From VRUE01 sp963824705 (GTDB lineage: Bacteria > Actinomycetota > Thermoleophilia > Solirubrobacterales > 70-9): 64,000 nt of DNA. Under the pieces are notes generated by a model, which was not told where the DNA came from, made no database searches, and saw only the letters and a program-made list of their open reading frames with translations. Location of the stretch: NCBI GenBank assembly GCA_963824705.1, contig CAWGQE010000003.1, positions 992,001-1,056,000 of the forward strand. The letters run 5' to 3'. Position numbers and translations under genes: made by a program. Shown here in pieces: positions 60,882 through 64,000 of this stretch (positions are counted from its first letter, which is position 1; the number at the start of each line of letters is the position of its first letter).

Positions 60882-62414
60882 ATGAAGGTGGCTGAGTCGT
60901 GGCATCGGTACATCCTGCTTGCTGAAGACGGTGTGGTCCCGTCCGGGGAGCCGGCATCGCTGCTCAGCCAGCTTCCGCGCGCGCGGAGCATGGAAGCGCC
61001 CGAGACCGTCTCCCTCGATGCTGCCGGCGGCCGTGAGGTGACTGTCGTCGACACCGTGCACCCGGAGGGGCCGAGACTGGTGGAGGCGGACCACGAGATC
61101 GCCGAGGCGGTCAACCGCGGAGCCTCGCCGCTCCGAATGGTTCCCCTGGTCAGGTTCGCTCCACCGGACCCGCGCCTCCGCGCCTACAGTGGTTCGGAGC
61201 CGACCGAAGCTCAGGCTGGCGCGATCCCGCCACCCACCGTCCCGGTCAAGATCACCTGCACCGATGCGACCACCGGCGCCGGAGTGGAGGGCGCCCGAGT
61301 CGTCGCCTTCAGCGATTTCGCCAGCGGGCTTGGCGGCGAAGGAACGACGAACGCGTCGGGCGCGGTTGCCTTCAAGCTGTGGAGCGCCGCAATAGAGCGG
61401 CTCTACGTCTACCCGGCGGAGACCGGGCCCGAATACTGGGGCGCCTTCCAGCACTCCCTGAACGCCGCCGGGCCGGTAGCGGTGCAGCTGACCCCCGTCG
61501 ATCTCACCTACGTCGACAGTGTTCGCCATTACTACGGCAGCTCGAAATTCGATGACGAGCGTGGGGTCGAGGTGGGAGTGATCGACACCGGCATTGGGCC
61601 GCACGGGGATCTGAACGTCGTTAGCGGAGTCAACACGGTAACCGGCGAGCCGGCCGGCGAGTACGCCGATCCTCGTGGGCACGGAACGCACGTGGCCGGG
61701 CTGATCGGAAGTGGAGGAGCGCCGCCGAGCGGCCTTCGCGGTCTGGCGCCGGGAGTGCGACTCCGGGCTTACCGTGTGTTCCCCAAACCCACGCCGGAAG
61801 GCGAGGACGGGGCGTCCAGTTACTCGATCATGAAAGCGCTGATCCTCGCCACCGCTGACGGCTGCGATGCCGTCAACCTCAGTCTCGGCGGCGGACCCCA
61901 CAACCCAGTCATCGAAGAAGCGGTCGGTCACGCCCGGGCAGCCGGCGTGCTCGTCGTGGTTGCGGCCGGCAACGAGTACCGCTCGCCGGCCAGCTTTCCG
62001 GCGGCCTATCCGAAGGCGACCGCGGTGACGGCGATGGGTCGCCGGGGCACGTTTCCCGCCGGCTCGGTCGACGACGGCAGCTTGGCGCAGTCGCCCGCCG
62101 GTCCAGATCCGGCTGAGTTCCTCGCGGACTTCTCCAACGTCGGCCAGGAGGTGACCGTCACCGGCCCCGGTGTCGGAGACCTCTCGACGCTTCCCGGCGA
62201 CCGGTTCGGTCCACTGAGCGGGACCTCAATGTCGGCGCCGGTGGTGACCGGTGCGGTCGCCTGCCTGCTCTCGCGTGATGCGAACGTGTACGACATGGCG
62301 CGCGACGGCGCCCGCTCGCAGGCGACCGAGGTGCTGCTGACCTCGAGCTGCCGCTCGCTGCAGTTCGGTGCGATCTACGAAGGAAAGGGAATGCCGGACC
62401 CCGCCCTCGTCTAG
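60882..62414 (+). CDS. S8 (subtilisin-like) serine protease without signal peptide
   Basis: 510 residues, ATG preceded by a GGAG-type SD. Catalytic triad Asp235 (VIDTGIG), His267 (GHGTHVAG), Ser449 (GTSMSAP) and oxyanion Asn364 (AAGN) are intact. Residues ~1-115 show no hydrophobic signal and no clear inhibitor-type propeptide; ~120-205 look like a beta-sandwich ('TTGAGVEGARVVAF', 'TNASGAVAF'). So it is either cytoplasmic, exported by another route, or acting on a specific partner. No peptide-modification genes are nearby. Function unknown. Confidence 0.87.
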   Translation: MKVAESWHRYILLAEDGVVPSGEPASLLSQLPRARSMEAPETVSLDAAGGREVTVVDTVHPEGPRLVEADHEIAEAVNRGASPLRMVPLVRFAPPDPRLRAYSGSEPTEAQAGAIPPPTVPVKITCTDATTGAGVEGARVVAFSDFASGLGGEGTTNASGAVAFKLWSAAIERLYVYPAETGPEYWGAFQHSLNAAGPVAVQLTPVDLTYVDSVRHYYGSSKFDDERGVEVGVIDTGIGPHGDLNVVSGVNTVTGEPAGEYADPRGHGTHVAGLIGSGGAPPSGLRGLAPGVRLRAYRVFPKPTPEGEDGASSYSIMKALILATADGCDAVNLSLGGGPHNPVIEEAVGHARAAGVLVVVAAGNEYRSPASFPAAYPKATAVTAMGRRGTFPAGSVDDGSLAQSPAGPDPAEFLADFSNVGQEVTVTGPGVGDLSTLPGDRFGPLSGTSMSAPVVTGAVACLLSRDANVYDMARDGARSQATEVLLTSSCRSLQFGAIYEGKGMPDPALV

Positions 62415-62426
62415 ACGATGCTGCGC

Positions 62427-63335
62427 CTAGAGCTCAGGCAGCTCCTGCTTCAACTCCAGCACCGGTGCGAAGAGGTCGCCGTGCTGCTCGATGCGCTCGA
62501 GGACGTCACCTGCTTCGAAGACCAGTGAGGAGCCGTCGCCGCTGTCCGCGACGGCTTCGACCTCTTCCCAGCTGACCGGGGTCGAGGCGGTCGGGCGTTC
62601 GCGGGCGCGCAGCGAGTAGACGGCGATCGTCGTCTTGCGCTGGTGGTTCTGGGACCAGTCGACGAAGACCTTGCCCTCGCGTTCGACCCTTTTCATCTTC
62701 GAGACGACCCGATCGGGGGTCTGCTTCTCAAGCAGCTGGGCGATCGCTTTGGCAAACGGTTTGGTCTGCTCGTAGGACGCTTTCTGGTTGAGCGGCACGT
62801 AGACCTGCAGGCCCTTCGAGCCCGAGGTCTTCGGGAATGACTCGACGTCGAAGTGGCCGAAGAGGTCGCGCAGGCGCAGTCCGACGCGGCAGCAATGGAC
62901 GATGTCCGCCGGCGGGCCCGGATCGAGGTCGAAGGCCAGCACGGTAGGCCGTTTCGGTGCCCGCGAGAGCGAGAGCGAGGGATGCAGCTCGATTGCCGCC
63001 AGCTGTGCCATCCAGATCAGCGTCGGCAGGCTGTCGCAGACGCAGAAGTCGATCTTGCCGGTGCTGGCCGAGACCGGCGTCGTCTTCACCCATTTCGGCC
63101 TGTGCTTGGGGCAGCGCTTCTCGAAGAAGGCGGCGTCGAGGTCGTCGACCCCTTCGGGGAAGCGGCGCAGCGTCACCGCCCGCCCGGTCAGGTGGGGGAC
63201 GATCGCGGGGGCGACCTTGGCGTAGTAGTCGACCACCTCGCCCTTGGTGAAGCCGGCCTCCGGGTAGAGGACCTTGTCGAGGTTGGTGAGCTTCAGCTCA
63301 CGGCCGTCGACCTCGACCTGGCGACTGGTCGCCAC
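62427..63335 (-). CDS. ligD: LigD-type polymerase/primase domain protein (NHEJ)
   Basis: 302 residues comprising only the polymerase (PolDom) part of LigD. 'LTNLDKVLYPEAGFTKGEVV' N-terminus, catalytic acids in 'AFDLDPGPP' (Asp136, Asp138), 'SGSKGLQVYVP' and 'VFVDWSQNHQRKTTIAVYS' (key DWSQN). The ATP-dependent ligase and phosphoesterase domains of full-length LigD are missing, so they must be encoded elsewhere. It fills gaps with NTPs during end joining. Starts 3 bases after the stop of ku. Confidence 0.93.
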   Translation of the reverse strand: MATSRQVEVDGRELKLTNLDKVLYPEAGFTKGEVVDYYAKVAPAIVPHLTGRAVTLRRFPEGVDDLDAAFFEKRCPKHRPKWVKTTPVSASTGKIDFCVCDSLPTLIWMAQLAAIELHPSLSLSRAPKRPTVLAFDLDPGPPADIVHCCRVGLRLRDLFGHFDVESFPKTSGSKGLQVYVPLNQKASYEQTKPFAKAIAQLLEKQTPDRVVSKMKRVEREGKVFVDWSQNHQRKTTIAVYSLRARERPTASTPVSWEEVEAVADSGDGSSLVFEAGDVLERIEQHGDLFAPVLELKQELPEL

Positions 63336-63338
63336 GAG

Positions 63339-64000
63339 CTACTTCGAGGCTTTGGCTTTTTTGCCGGAGGCGCGTTTCTTCGGCGCAGCTTTGCGTTTTT
63401 TTGCCGCTTTGGGTTGCGCCTTCGCTTTTTTGCCCTTGCCGCGGTCTTTGACCGCGGCGATGCTCTCCTCGAGCGCGCTCATCAGGTCCGGGGCGGCGGT
63501 CGCCTTCGGCTCCTCGGTCGCCGGCGCGGTGAGGACGTCCTTGCCCTCGGCCTTGCGTTCGATCAGCGAGAGCAGCTCCTCGCGGTACTCGTCGCGGTAG
63601 GCGCCCGGGTCGAACTCAGTCGTCAGCGAGTCGATCAGCTGCTCGGCCATCTCGACCTCCTTGGCCGCGACCTTCGCCTGCTTCTGCGGCAGCACGTCCT
63701 CGAGGTCGGAGGTCGCGATCACCTCGTCGGCGAAGCGCATCGTGGTCAGGGTCAACACGCCTTCGCCGGGTCGCAGCGCCGCCAGGTGCTCCTTGTTGCG
63801 GAAGACGAAGCGGGCGATCGCCACCTTGCCGGATTCCTGCATCGCTTTGGCGAGCAGCGAATACGCTTTTTCGGCGCCGTCGGCAGGTCCCAGGTAATAG
63901 GGGCTGTCGAAGTAGATCGGGTCGATCTGGTCGAGGTCGACGAAGTCCTGCACCTCGATCGCCCGCGTCTTCTCCGGTGCCAACGCGGACATCTCGTCCT
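63339..64000 (-). CDS. ku: Ku end-binding protein (partial; N-terminus beyond the window)
   Basis: About 220 C-terminal residues; the frame continues past the right edge. 'IEVQDFVDLDQIDPIYFDSPYYLGP' (key DPIYFD…YYLGP), 'KVAIARFVFRNKEHLAALRPGEGVL' and 'LTTMRFADEV' are the conserved bacterial Ku core; the tail (~150-217) is Lys/Ala-rich, as in actinobacterial Ku, where it aids DNA binding. Works with the adjacent LigD domain in non-homologous end joining. Confidence 0.93.
   Translation of the reverse strand, partial: DEMSALAPEKTRAIEVQDFVDLDQIDPIYFDSPYYLGPADGAEKAYSLLAKAMQESGKVAIARFVFRNKEHLAALRPGEGVLTLTTMRFADEVIATSDLEDVLPQKQAKVAAKEVEMAEQLIDSLTTEFDPGAYRDEYREELLSLIERKAEGKDVLTAPATEEPKATAAPDLMSALEESIAAVKDRGKGKKAKAQPKAAKKRKAAPKKRASGKKAKASK

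Overview
The window is strongly GC-rich chromosomal DNA, densely packed with housekeeping genes. The gene content points to an actinobacterium, most likely of the class Thermoleophilia (Solirubrobacterales/Conexibacter type). The evidence is the GTG/TTG start usage, a split glycine decarboxylase (gcvPA/gcvPB), HadAB-like MaoC dehydratases, stand-alone LigD-polymerase and Ku genes, a PolA without a recognisable proofreading site, and a group-III phosphofructokinase. The taxonomic placement is inference from gene content; no rRNA gene is present to settle it. I saw no tRNA or rRNA gene, CRISPR array, transposase or phage gene.

Layout. 1-6352: end of comEC, a His-rich membrane-anchored protein, holA, rpsT (minus), murJ and a large polytopic membrane protein. 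6536-13205: lepA, two MaoC dehydratases, hrcA, a DnaJ without zinc finger, prmA, a DUF2269 protein and murI. 13335-16610: vapBC, yqeY, phoH, ybeY, era. 16732-25622: hisIE and a trp cluster (E-G-D-C-htrA-F-B-A) with an HtrA protease embedded in it. 25636-34172: a methyltransferase, PPi-type pfkA, a frameshifted lipoprotein, an SDR, malic enzyme, an AbiEi/DUF559-like protein and polA. 34174-38002: a membrane-tethered ECF sigma factor with a partner secreted protein, a YdcZ-type protein and an FAD reductase. 38003-46147: rpsA, coaE, a lytic transglycosylase, an MFS transporter, small proteins, uvrB and a frameshifted thioredoxin-TPR gene. 46141-55748: a delta-60 repeat secreted protein, then the division and wall cluster murD-ftsW-murG-murC-murB-ftsQ-ftsZ. 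55869-62414: a GNAT enzyme, gcvT-gcvH-gcvPA-gcvPB and a subtilase. 62427-64000: ligD polymerase domain and ku (cut by the window end).

Two sequence-level patterns cut across this ordinary gene content. First, about a dozen short palindromic elements (about 45-112 bp) sit between genes and, in several cases, inside or across coding sequences (the membrane protein at 4325, prmA, the trpB/trpA junction, the murG/murC junction). They fall into at least three families. Members of a family share the core or loop, while the outer arms differ completely between members yet remain nearly perfectly self-complementary. Second, many genes carry a TANNNT -10 hexamer exactly 6 (or 7-8) bases before the start codon, which predicts widespread leaderless transcription; several of these promoters directly abut a palindromic element. 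A third local curiosity is the sigma-factor/secreted-protein pair sharing His/Asp/Gly-rich repeats.
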